This document shows positions 8,680 to 16,698 of a DNA stretch of 64,000 nt, one piece after another; position 1 is the stretch's first letter; the number at the start of each line of letters is the position of its first letter. The DNA is from Hymenobacter tibetensis (GTDB lineage: Bacteria; Bacteroidota; Bacteroidia; Cytophagales; Hymenobacteraceae). A program made the translations under genes and the position numbers. The stretch lies in NCBI RefSeq assembly GCF_022827545.1, contig NZ_CP094669.1, positions 2,694,001-2,758,000 on the forward strand. The letters run 5' to 3'. The notes below the pieces were generated by a model. The model did no database searches. It was not told the DNA's origin and saw only the letters and a program-made list of their open reading frames with translations.

Positions 8680-9690
8680 ATGAATACATTGGTTTGTTTG
8701 GAACCCGGCCAGTTTAGCTACGAGGACCGGGCAGTGCCCGTGGCCCAGGAAGGCCAGGCGCTGTTGCGCATCCGGCGGATTGGGATCTGTGGCACTGACT
8801 TGCACGCCTACGAGGGAACCCAACCGTTTTTTGCGTATCCGCGGGTGCTGGGGCACGAGCTGGCCGGCGAACTGGTTGCGGCGGTGCCGGGCTTCGAGGC
8901 GGGTGAGGCTGTTACGTTTATTCCATATTTCAACTGCGGAACCTGCATTGCCTGTCGGTCGGGCTTGCCGAATTGCTGCACCCACATCAACGTGTGTGGC
9001 GTCCACTCCGACGGCGGAATGGGGGAGTACCTGTTGGTGCCGACAACTTCTCTGATTCATGGCCAAGGCTTAAGCTACGACGAGCTGGCGCTGGTGGAAC
9101 CACTCGCCATTGGGGCCCACGGAGTACGCCGCGCCGCCGTGAAACCCGGCGAATTTGTATTGGTGGTCGGAGCGGGGCCAATTGGGCTGGGCATCATGGA
9201 ATTCGCGCGTATCGCCGGCGCCCACGTTATTGCCCTCGACATCAACGAGCAGCGTCTTGCTTTCTGCAAAGACCGCCTGCAGGTGGCACACACCATCAAC
9301 GCCCTGGCTCCTGACGTAACCGAGCAGCTCCGCCACATCACGAACGGCGACATGCCTACCGTGGTAATTGATGCTACGGGCAGTTTGAAGGCCATCAACA
9401 ACGCCTTCAGCTACCTGGCCCACGGTGGGCGGTATGTACTAGTCGGCTTGCAGAAAGGCGACATCAGCTTCAGCCACCCTGAATTCCATAAGCGCGAAGC
9501 CACGTTGATGAGCAGCCGAAACGCTACCCAGGAAGATTTCGAGCACGTAGTGACGTCCATGAAAGCGGGTTTAGTCCAGCCGACCACTTACATCACGCAC
9601 CGAGTTCCTTTCGCCCAAGTGCAGGCAGAATTTGCCAGTTGGCTCGACCCTCAGACAGGAGTTATTAAAGCCATGGTGGAGCTTGAGTAG
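8680..9690 (+). CDS. Zinc-type medium-chain alcohol dehydrogenase, L-galactonate/L-fuconate dehydrogenase-like
   Basis: A 336-residue MDR enzyme. It has CGTDLHAY (catalytic Zn Cys), GHELAGEL (catalytic His/Glu), the structural-zinc cysteine cluster CGTCIACRSGLPNCC and the nucleotide-binding GAGPIGLGI motif near residue 168. An upstream frame start at 8605 overlaps the lactonase gene; the ATG at 8680 gives a standard N-terminus. As the third gene after a sugar dehydrogenase and a lactonase it probably oxidises the aldonate, for example L-galactonate to D-tagaturonate; that is inferred from context. No sugar transporter or later pathway enzyme lies nearby. Confidence 0.88.
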   Translation: MNTLVCLEPGQFSYEDRAVPVAQEGQALLRIRRIGICGTDLHAYEGTQPFFAYPRVLGHELAGELVAAVPGFEAGEAVTFIPYFNCGTCIACRSGLPNCCTHINVCGVHSDGGMGEYLLVPTTSLIHGQGLSYDELALVEPLAIGAHGVRRAAVKPGEFVLVVGAGPIGLGIMEFARIAGAHVIALDINEQRLAFCKDRLQVAHTINALAPDVTEQLRHITNGDMPTVVIDATGSLKAINNAFSYLAHGGRYVLVGLQKGDISFSHPEFHKREATLMSSRNATQEDFEHVVTSMKAGLVQPTTYITHRVPFAQVQAEFASWLDPQTGVIKAMVELE

Positions 9691-9800
9691 CGCCATTTGC
9701 TGCATAGTGTAGCGTGGCTTGGCCTGCTTCGCTTCGCACTGAGGACACTTCCAAAGTAGCGCAAACGACAAATGGCTTCTGGTTGCGCGGCGAAAAACGC

Positions 9801-9808
9801 TACTTTTG
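9801..9808 (+). promoter_or_regulatory. Bacteroidota-type -7 box upstream of mtgA
   Basis: TACTTTTG matches TAnnTTTG exactly, 50 bases before the mtgA start. The upstream TTG at 9783-9785 is 15 bases away, shorter than the usual spacing, so the -33 assignment is weak. Confidence 0.4.
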
Positions 9809-9857
9809 CCGCTGCTGTGGCTGTTTTGGCCACGGTCAGCTATACGGGTAATCGGGT

Positions 9858-10604
9858 TTGGGAGTGGATTATAAAAAAGTGTGGCGGCAGGCGCGGCAGG
9901 TCCTGTTGCAAGTGGTAGCCGTAACGTTTCTTACGTCGGTGGCGTGGGTGCTGCTCTACCGTTGGGTGTCGCCGCCTGCTACGTGGCTGATGCTGGATCG
10001 GCGGGCTTACGCGCCAATTGGCAAAGGCTATTATGGCATTCAGGAAGACGACCGGCGCATTCGGTATTACTTCAAAAGCCTGGACGAGGTATCACCGCAA
10101 GTGCCCCTAGCGCTAATTGCGGCCGAAGACCAGCGTTTTCTATTGCACCACGGCTTCGATGGTAACGCCATGTGGAATGCCGCCAAGTACAACTTCAGCG
10201 GCGGTAAAAAGCTACGGGGCGGGAGCACCATTTCGCAGCAAGTAGCTAAAAACGTGTTTTTGTGGCAGGGCCGTAGCTACATCCGCAAAGCTGCCGAAGC
10301 CTATTTTACGGTGCTCATCGAGTTGCTGTGGGACAAGCAGCGCATTATGGAAATGTATTTGAGCGTAGCGGAAATGGGCGACTGTACCTTCGGGGTAGAA
10401 GCAGCCTCCCAACGGTATTTTCGCAAATCAGCCGACAAAATCACGGCCAGCGAGGCCGCTTTGCTGGCGGGCGTTTTGCCTAACCCGTTGCGTTTCCGGG
10501 CCAGCAACCCTGGCCCGCAGGCCCGGGCCAAGCAGCAGCGGGTGCTGCGCAACATGCGCCGACTCGGGGGCAAGGCCTACGTCCGGGAGCTAATCGAGGA
10601 GTAG
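9858..10604 (+). CDS. mtgA: Monofunctional biosynthetic peptidoglycan transglycosylase
   Basis: A 248-residue protein with one N-terminal membrane segment (about residues 12-34) and a GT51 transglycosylase domain: AAEDQRFLLHHGFD carries the catalytic Glu, then GGSTISQQVAKN and the helix with YLSVAEMG. It polymerises lipid II into glycan strands at the outer face of the inner membrane. No transpeptidase domain follows, so it is MtgA and not a class A PBP. There is no ATG: an in-frame stop lies at 9849-9851, so translation must begin at TTG 9858 or GTG 9864. Confidence 0.92.
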   Translation: MGVDYKKVWRQARQVLLQVVAVTFLTSVAWVLLYRWVSPPATWLMLDRRAYAPIGKGYYGIQEDDRRIRYYFKSLDEVSPQVPLALIAAEDQRFLLHHGFDGNAMWNAAKYNFSGGKKLRGGSTISQQVAKNVFLWQGRSYIRKAAEAYFTVLIELLWDKQRIMEMYLSVAEMGDCTFGVEAASQRYFRKSADKITASEAALLAGVLPNPLRFRASNPGPQARAKQQRVLRNMRRLGGKAYVRELIEE

Positions 10605-10657
10605 ATAAATACCGTGCTGCTGAACGGTCGGCTGCTCATTCTGCTATCTTGGGGCGC

Positions 10658-11113
10658 ATGATGAAGCCTTTTGTACCTACCCTCTGTCTGGCAGCTCTCA
10701 CGGCCTGCACCTCCGGCAACGCAGGTAGCACCACCGAAACGCCTGCCCAAACGCGCCGCGCTATTACGCAACTGCTGGCCACTCAAACAGCCGCCTGGAA
10801 CCGAGGCGACGTGGCCGGCTTCATGCAAGGATATTGGCGCTCCGACTCGCTGGTATTCATTGGGAAAAGCGGCCTCACCTACGGCTGGCAGCCCACCCTC
10901 GACAACCACCGCCGCAGCTACCCCAACCCCGCCGCAATGGGCCAGCTCCGCTTCGAAGGCTTGCGCGTCACACCCGATGGCCCAGAAGCTGCCCACGTGG
11001 TAGGCCGCTGGCACCTCACGCGGCCCGGCCTCGGCGACTTGCAGGGCCATTACCTGCTGGTGCTACGTCACCTCAACGGCCAGTGGGTCATCGTCGCCGA
11101 CCATTCCAGCTAG
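10658..11113 (+). CDS. NTF2-like (DUF4440/SnoaL-type) lipoprotein
   Basis: With ATG at 10658 the product has 151 residues and a clear lipoprotein signal ending in the lipobox LTAC (Cys at about residue 15). The rest fits the NTF2-like cone fold: a helix with AAWNRGDVAGFM, then SDSLVFIG, YGW...DNH and beta strands ending WVIVADHSS. Such domains bind small ligands or serve as enzymes; nothing here assigns a function. A TTG at 10649 would add three residues and is less likely. The gene follows mtgA by 53 bp and may share its transcript. Confidence 0.78.
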   Translation: MMKPFVPTLCLAALTACTSGNAGSTTETPAQTRRAITQLLATQTAAWNRGDVAGFMQGYWRSDSLVFIGKSGLTYGWQPTLDNHRRSYPNPAAMGQLRFEGLRVTPDGPEAAHVVGRWHLTRPGLGDLQGHYLLVLRHLNGQWVIVADHSS

Positions 11114-11169
11114 GTGTGCCGGGCAGGCAGGGTAGCTACGAAATAGGTGGCGCTATCCCGTAAAAACCG

Positions 11170-11205
11170 CAAGCCCTTAACGCTCTATGTGGCGTTAAGG
11201 GCTTG
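11170..11205. terminator. Bidirectional terminator, perfect 14-bp stem
   Basis: Arms 11170-11183 and 11192-11205 pair perfectly with an 8-base loop. It lies between the convergent NTF2-like lipoprotein and App1-type phosphatase genes. Confidence 0.75.
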
Positions 11206-11259
11206 TTAGATTAAGCGCACTCTCCATGTGTGGTGCGCAAGCGGTGTGCTTGCAGCAAC

Positions 11260-12444
11260 TTACTTCATCACCGGCTCGCCGGTGCCTTCACTATCCAAAT
11301 CGGTTTCGTCGGTGGCGGTTTCGTCTTTCTGCTTTTCCTGCTCCACTGCTGGAATAGCATCCTGGAAGATTAAACCAACTTTTGCGGCGTGTTCGGCGGC
11401 TTGTACGGTGTCCTGCACCAATAACATCTCCACCTTGTCGTTGCGCAGCTCCTCACTGACCCGTTCCACCATGGCGGCGCGGTCGGGGCGCTTGAGAATG
11501 TCGCGGATATAAATGGCGAGGATACGGCCGGGGTGGCGGCGTACCACTTCGCGGTAGATGTTGGCATCTTCCTGGCCTGAGTCGCCGATGAGCACGAACT
11601 GCAGGTGAGGGTAGGTAAGGAGTAGGTTGTCTATTTCCTTGAGTTTGTGGCCGTGGTGAGCGGTTGCGTCGCCAGTTTTTTTGCCACCTATCTTGAAGTC
11701 GCGCAGCAGCAAGGGGCCCGGCGGTATCTCGTTCAACGCCAGAAAGTCTTCCAGCAGGTCGTACAGGTTCCAGGGCGAGCTGCTCACGTAGAAGAAAGGG
11801 TTGTTGCGCTTGCCGTTGCGGCCCAGCTGCAACGCCCGGTAAAACTCGGCTACGCCCTTGAAAGGCAGGCGGGAATGCGCATTACGCACCAGCACGGTAC
11901 GGGCCATCCGCAGCAGATCGGTGGAGGCCGTCTGGATAACTGTATCGTCGAGGTCGGAAATAATGCCGTACTCAGCGTCGGCAGGTGGTATAAGCACGGG
12001 GGCAGCGGCGCGCAGGCCCGTGGGGGCAGTGAAGGGGTGAGGCACTTGCTGCAGCAGCACTTCCACCGGGTACCACATGAAGTCGATGGGCTCGGGTAGG
12101 CTCTGTGGCTCCATGTTCAGAGTGAAGTAGCCTTCCTCATCGGTCACGACGGGGTGCTCAGTGCCATCAGCGGGCTGCACGAGCAGTTGGGCACCCCCTA
12201 TTTCGTTGCTCTCGAAACGTCGGTACATGTTCAGCAGGTTCTGCCAGCGCGAATCACCTTCGCCAGGCTCTCCAATGCCTTTGTCGGTGAGCAGCCGGCC
12301 CTTTACATAAAGGCGGGTGGCCGTGCCATAGCTGCGGTAGGGCACCAGTTGTAGAGGGTGCAAAAGGCCCAAGCGGGCGCGGGTGCGGGTGATGAGGTCG
12401 TCGGCGCGGTCGGCCAAGCTCCCGATCTTGTTGAGTATAGACAT
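11260..12444 (-). CDS. App1-like phosphatidate phosphatase family protein (DUF2183)
   Basis: A 394-residue protein from ATG 12444 (MSILNKIGSL); a frame start at 12492 adds 16 unlikely residues. The HAD-type motif SDLDDTVIQT near residue 175 matches the DxDxT catalytic signature of the App1/DUF2183 family, named after yeast actin-patch phosphatidate phosphatase. Further HAD features are SSSPWNLYDLL, FKIGGKK and FVLIGDSGQED. The N-terminal 150 residues form a beta-rich accessory domain. The C-terminal tail is acidic and low-complexity. Bacterial members are largely uncharacterised; phosphatidate as substrate is by homology only. Confidence 0.85.
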   Translation of the reverse strand: MSILNKIGSLADRADDLITRTRARLGLLHPLQLVPYRSYGTATRLYVKGRLLTDKGIGEPGEGDSRWQNLLNMYRRFESNEIGGAQLLVQPADGTEHPVVTDEEGYFTLNMEPQSLPEPIDFMWYPVEVLLQQVPHPFTAPTGLRAAAPVLIPPADAEYGIISDLDDTVIQTASTDLLRMARTVLVRNAHSRLPFKGVAEFYRALQLGRNGKRNNPFFYVSSSPWNLYDLLEDFLALNEIPPGPLLLRDFKIGGKKTGDATAHHGHKLKEIDNLLLTYPHLQFVLIGDSGQEDANIYREVVRRHPGRILAIYIRDILKRPDRAAMVERVSEELRNDKVEMLLVQDTVQAAEHAAKVGLIFQDAIPAVEQEKQKDETATDETDLDSEGTGEPVMK

Positions 12445-12556
12445 AGTCGCAAGTACGCGGGTAGACGGCAATTTGATTCCTCCGATAAGCACTACTGCTA
12501 GCTGCTGGTTGGTGTTCCATCTAAAAAGCGAAACCCAAGAGGTCTAGTCAAAACAA

Positions 12557-12584
12557 AAGGTCAGCCGAATCAACGGCTGACCTT
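12557..12584 (-). terminator. Rho-independent terminator downstream of the M48 lipoprotein gene
   Basis: Perfect 11-bp stem (12557-12567 and 12574-12584) with a 6-base loop. Read on the minus strand it is followed by a T-rich run (CCTTTTGTTTTG), giving a textbook terminator for the gene at 12668-13480. Confidence 0.75.
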
Positions 12585-12667
12585 AGTGCATTACAAGTAA
12601 AGCGAAATACCGTGGTAGGTCCGGTGGTTGGCCGTTACACTTCAGCGTGAAGCTACCCTGCTAGTGC

Positions 12668-13480
12668 TTAGATAATGCGCTTCAGTTCATCAAATGCGGC
12701 ATTCGATACGGAGCGGCTCTGGCAGTTAAGCTGGGTGGCTTTGGCTTGAATGGCTTCAATGCGGGAACCAGGGTTGGGGTGCGTACTCAGGAACTCGGGG
12801 GTAGCACTCTGTCCTTGGGCCTCAGACTTGATGAAGAATCCGGCAGCACCGTCGCAGGCGTAGGTGGTTTTGTTGAGGTAGATAACCGAGTACTCATCAG
12901 CCTCCTGCTCGTATTCGCGCCCGAATTTCAACTGGCCCAGACCCGCGGCAATCTGCACCAACTGGTTGGGGTCGTCGCCGACCAGCAAACCAAGCAGCGC
13001 GCTGATACCATATTGCTGCTGTAGCTGCCGGGTGGTGTGGCGCCGGTCGGCGTGGGTTATTTCGTGGCCCAGTACGCCCGCCAACTGGCTTTCGTTTTCT
13101 AGAAATTTAACCAAGCCCGAGAATACGTAGATGTGGCCGCCCGGGGTAGCAAAGGCATTCTGGACGGCATCATCCTTGATGATTTTCACGTCCCAGACGA
13201 AGTCGTTGCGGTGTTGCAGCTCGCCGGAGTTCAACACTTTATTCACCACGCCGTCAAGCAGCTCATACGTGCGGCGGTTGGCCGGAGCGGAGCGTTCGAG
13301 CAGCTTGCCCTGGGCTCGATACGTGGAATCGGCTTCGGCGGCGGCTTGCTCGCCGAGGGCTATATCATCTTCAACGGAGAACAGCACGGGGTTGCCATTG
13401 TCGTCGGTGCAAGCGGCCGTGCCACCCAGGGCGGCGGCCAAAGAAAGTAGGAGTAAGGATTTGCGAGAGAAAAAGCCCAT
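12668..13480 (-). CDS. M48 family metalloprotease, lipoprotein
   Basis: A 270-residue lipoprotein: the signal peptide ends in TAAC (Cys24). The zinc motif HEITH is at residues 139-143, followed by ADRRHTTRQLQQQYG, and the third-ligand region EQEADEYS lies further on. STHPNPGSRIEAI near the C-terminus is shared with the M48 protein at 1440-2249. The family (BepA/YfgC/LoiP-like) handles misfolded outer-membrane proteins in the periplasm. It is transcribed alone, with its own terminator downstream. Confidence 0.9.
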   Translation of the reverse strand: MGFFSRKSLLLLSLAAALGGTAACTDDNGNPVLFSVEDDIALGEQAAAEADSTYRAQGKLLERSAPANRRTYELLDGVVNKVLNSGELQHRNDFVWDVKIIKDDAVQNAFATPGGHIYVFSGLVKFLENESQLAGVLGHEITHADRRHTTRQLQQQYGISALLGLLVGDDPNQLVQIAAGLGQLKFGREYEQEADEYSVIYLNKTTYACDGAAGFFIKSEAQGQSATPEFLSTHPNPGSRIEAIQAKATQLNCQSRSVSNAAFDELKRII

Positions 13481-13770
13481 TAGGTAAGCGGATTGGTTGG
13501 AATAAAGAGTTGTTGGAACAAGCGGCGCGAATGAAAAAACAGTGCCAAAAACGTTGAAATCGGTACGGTTAGTCGTGCTTTCGAGTTGCTGGGAAGCCTG
13601 ATGAAGCGGTAGAGGCCGGAGAATCAGGAAGAAAGAATCCGCAGAAAATAAGGTTCAGCTCATCTTGCCTGAGTGATACTGCCTGACAAGAACACCTTTC
13701 TGGTCTGTCTGCCGTACACCAATTCCCATCCGTCGTATTGGCGGTTTTGTGTTCCGTCTCATTTGTAGTT

Positions 13771-14892
13771 ATGTCTGCCCTCACGCCGCTGCGTCCAAAA
13801 ACCAAAAAGAAGCGTCTCGAACCTTTACAAGACTCGCACGAGCTGTACAAAGACCCGGCCCGGCAGGCGGAGCTAGCGGGCCTTCGTTACCGCGCCGACA
13901 CCAAGCCAGCTTTCACGCGCAAGCCTGGCTCCGACGGCACGTTCACGTACCACAAAGTCAACGGCGAACAAATCACCGACGAGAAGATTCTGGAACGCAT
14001 CCACAGCTATGTTATCCCGCCTGCCTGGACCGACGTGTGGATTTCCGACTCGGCTACCAGCCATTTGCAAGTAACCGGGCGCGACGCCAAGGGCCGCAAG
14101 CAATACCGCTATCATCCGGCCTGGGACCAAGCGCGCAGCCTCACCAAGTTCAGCCGTTTACGCGCATTCGGTGAAAAGCTGGCCGACTTGCGGAAGCAGA
14201 TGCAAAAAGACTTGGCCCGCCCCCAACTCGACAAAACCAAAGTTATGGCGTTGGTCCTGACGCTCATGGACCGTTCCTACATCCGTATCGGCAACAAGGA
14301 ATACGCCAAGGAAAACAAAACCTATGGCCTCACCACCCTGCGCGACAAACACGTAGAAGTGACCGGTTCCGATGTGCGGTTTGCTTTCGTAGGCAAAAAA
14401 GGAGTGGCCCACGACCTGACGGTGCACGACCGTAAACTGGCTCGGCTTGTGCAGAAGTGCAAAGAAATTCCCGGCCAGCACTTGTTTCAGTACTACACCC
14501 CAGACGGGCACCGCGCCGAGCTAGAGTCTGGCGACGTGAACGAGTATTTGCAGGAAGTAACGGGGCTGGCGCTGTCGGCCAAGGACTTTCGTACTTGGGG
14601 TGGCACTGTGAAGATGGTGGAGTGCCTGGAAAACGTTATCAACGAAGAGCCGGATTTCCCCAAGCCTAAAAGCCTGAAACGCGCCCTCCAAGATGTAGCC
14701 CACGAACTCGGCAACACGCCTACGGTCTGCTCGAAATACTACATTCACCCGCAAGTAGTGGAGCTGTTCAACACCGATAAGCTCATCGACTACCTGCGCC
14801 GCCACGACGCCGACCCCACCGAAAACGACTTGCTAACTCCCACCGAACACATGGTGCTCGACATGCTGGCCGAGCTGGAGATGGCGAAGTAG
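13771..14892 (+). CDS. DNA topoisomerase IB
   Basis: A 373-residue type IB (poxvirus-like, COG3569) topoisomerase, starting at ATG 13771; a TTG 33 bp upstream is less likely. The N-terminal domain has HKVNGEQITDEKIL and YVIPPAWTDVWI, and the catalytic core has RIGNKEYAKEN, GLTTLRDKHV and the active-site tyrosine in SKYYIHP (Tyr324 by count). It relaxes supercoils of both signs through a 3'-phosphotyrosine link without ATP. Bacterial copies are patchily distributed and usually dispensable. The gene is single, with a strong terminator behind it. Confidence 0.93.
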   Translation: MSALTPLRPKTKKKRLEPLQDSHELYKDPARQAELAGLRYRADTKPAFTRKPGSDGTFTYHKVNGEQITDEKILERIHSYVIPPAWTDVWISDSATSHLQVTGRDAKGRKQYRYHPAWDQARSLTKFSRLRAFGEKLADLRKQMQKDLARPQLDKTKVMALVLTLMDRSYIRIGNKEYAKENKTYGLTTLRDKHVEVTGSDVRFAFVGKKGVAHDLTVHDRKLARLVQKCKEIPGQHLFQYYTPDGHRAELESGDVNEYLQEVTGLALSAKDFRTWGGTVKMVECLENVINEEPDFPKPKSLKRALQDVAHELGNTPTVCSKYYIHPQVVELFNTDKLIDYLRRHDADPTENDLLTPTEHMVLDMLAELEMAK

Positions 14893-14909
14893 CATCACCC
14901 AACACTCAG

Positions 14910-14970
14910 GCGACGTCCTGCCGGGGCTGCCTTGTACGCAACAAGGCAGCCCCGGCAGGACGTCGCTTTT
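14910..14970. terminator. Terminator with perfect 25-bp stem
   Basis: Arms 14910-14934 and 14942-14966 pair perfectly around a 7-base loop and are followed by TTTT. It separates the convergent topoisomerase gene and kinase-fold lipoprotein gene and can serve both. Confidence 0.85.
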
Positions 14971-14975
14971 AGTTG

Positions 14976-16574
14976 TTAGCGGCCTGAGCCGTCGCGGTCG
15001 AAAGCGTGGTAAATAACGCTGTGGGTGGTTTTGTCTTTCAACTCGGGAGCTGGTTCGAAGGTGTTGTTGCGAGCCGTGTCGTAAAACCGGGTCTTACGGC
15101 GCAGGCCCTTGACCCGCGACTGGTCAATGACTTCGTCGCTGCTCGGGCCACCGTAGATATTAATGATCGGGCTACGGCGCACGGTGCCGCGTAGTTCGAA
15201 TACGTCCTTACCATGCAGGCCGTGCAAATCGATGCTGTGCGTTTGGGTGGGATGGAAGACGCGGCGGTACAGCAACGAATCGGCGCGGGAGTCTTTCTGG
15301 GTTTTGGCGGAAACCCGGTACATCGACACCACCGTAGCCGTGTCGTTTAGGCGCTCCACCACAAATCGTTCATCGGCATCGGTGCCGGCTATCAGCACGT
15401 GATGGGCCTTAAGATTGTAGAACTCGGCGGCCGCCTTGGGCAGTGCATCGCGGCGCGCGCGTAGAGCGGTTATCATGGCAGCTCCTTCTTGCTGGTACAC
15501 TTCCCGAGGAAGGCCCTGCCGAACCGCCTGTTCAATCACTGCGTCGGTCAGGCGGGTCTGGAGCTGGCGGGCGGTAGCTAAGTAAGTGGCGCGGTTTTGC
15601 TCGGTCAGCACGTGCGCGTCCAAGTAGCTGGCGTTGCGGGTGTAGCCTTCTATACTTTGATAGCGCGGCCCAAAAGTGCGGAACTTGCGCACCACCTTGC
15701 TGGCAAGCCACGGAATTACGCCATCATCGAACCGGAAAAACACCTGGTCCCGGTCTTGCGGGACGGGCACCCACTTGGTGTGGCCGTTGGGCTGCGCGTA
15801 GGCAGCCCACGTCCACTGGCCTTCGTGCCGGTCCCAGTCGCCGAGCCACAAGTCCAGCAGGCGAGCTTTCAGGTACGCGGCTTCGTCAATGGCATGCTGG
15901 TCCGACTGGTAGCGGGCTTCCAGCATGTCATCGGTTTCCACCAATTCGGTAGCGCCCGGCAGACGGCCCGCAATGTTCACCTTGTTTTCAAGCTTCTCTT
16001 CCAGCAGAACTACCCGGCCCTGATACAACTCCGAGGCCGCTCCTAAGTCTTTTTCGTCGGCTCGAACATAAAAAGGCCGGGGGGTGGTATGCAGAATCCC
16101 AGCGGCTTCTGCCAGGGGTGGCACCACGAACGCGCCATACGGGTGCCCCGCGGAAGTGGCGTCGCGCACCAGATTCAGCACAAACGTGTGGCGCAGCACC
16201 TTGGGCAAAGTGCGGTAGGGGTTTTTGTCGATGGTCCGTAAGGCATACCCCTGGCCAGTGGGGCCAACCACCGTCATGCTGGTCGTTTGGAAGCCGCCCC
16301 CAATCTTGCCGGGCTGTAAGCCACCAGGCACCGTGGTGGCTGGCTTGAAGATGGGCAGCGTAACGGGGGCCACCCACGCGGAACGGTGGTGGCGGCCCAG
16401 CAGAAACCGACCAATGGGGCCGCGCTGGTAATGGCGGCCCGCCGTTACGCGGGCACTGTCAGCGGTGGCAGCCAGCGGTTGCGAGTCGGGCCGAGCATCA
16501 GGCTGGAAAAACCGCTGGCGGGCACAGCCGGCGGAGAGAAAAGTAACAACAACAAGCGTGTAGCGGAGAGTCAT
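14976..16574 (-). CDS. Predicted kinase-fold lipoprotein (FAM20/HipA/CotH-like motifs), active-type
   Basis: A 532-residue lipoprotein (lipobox LSAGC, Cys17) in a family I cannot name. It is a paralogue of the divergent gene at 16699-18381. Shared blocks suggest an atypical kinase fold: a possible ATP-lysine strand (LRTIDK, Lys117), a hinge-like VVLLEEKLE near 190, the putative catalytic loop LGDWDRHEGQW (Asp248, His250) and a metal-binding-like PVPQDRDQVFF (Asp274, Asp276). The DRH motif recalls GNMDRH of FAM20C and similar loops in HipA and CotH. A beta-rich C-terminal domain (KDVFELRG, NIYGG) follows. From memory, related domains in Bacteroidota are often fused to outer-membrane barrels; this copy ends before any barrel. 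Kinase activity is inference. Confidence 0.6.
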   Translation of the reverse strand: MTLRYTLVVVTFLSAGCARQRFFQPDARPDSQPLAATADSARVTAGRHYQRGPIGRFLLGRHHRSAWVAPVTLPIFKPATTVPGGLQPGKIGGGFQTTSMTVVGPTGQGYALRTIDKNPYRTLPKVLRHTFVLNLVRDATSAGHPYGAFVVPPLAEAAGILHTTPRPFYVRADEKDLGAASELYQGRVVLLEEKLENKVNIAGRLPGATELVETDDMLEARYQSDQHAIDEAAYLKARLLDLWLGDWDRHEGQWTWAAYAQPNGHTKWVPVPQDRDQVFFRFDDGVIPWLASKVVRKFRTFGPRYQSIEGYTRNASYLDAHVLTEQNRATYLATARQLQTRLTDAVIEQAVRQGLPREVYQQEGAAMITALRARRDALPKAAAEFYNLKAHHVLIAGTDADERFVVERLNDTATVVSMYRVSAKTQKDSRADSLLYRRVFHPTQTHSIDLHGLHGKDVFELRGTVRRSPIINIYGGPSSDEVIDQSRVKGLRRKTRFYDTARNNTFEPAPELKDKTTHSVIYHAFDRDGSGR

Positions 16575-16698
16575 GCGGGGCGGGAAGCGCGGCTGTACTC
16601 CTTCAACGGAGATAAGCAGGAGTTGTTAGAACTAGGTCTTGTTCCGGTGGTCTTGGTGGGTTCAAATGCCTACGGATAAGGGTAATCCTATTTGATAG

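Noticed and set aside
1440..13480. Duplicated M48 peptidase system
   Set aside because: The two M48 proteins differ in anchor and sequence and are 10 kb apart; several M48 copies per genome are common.
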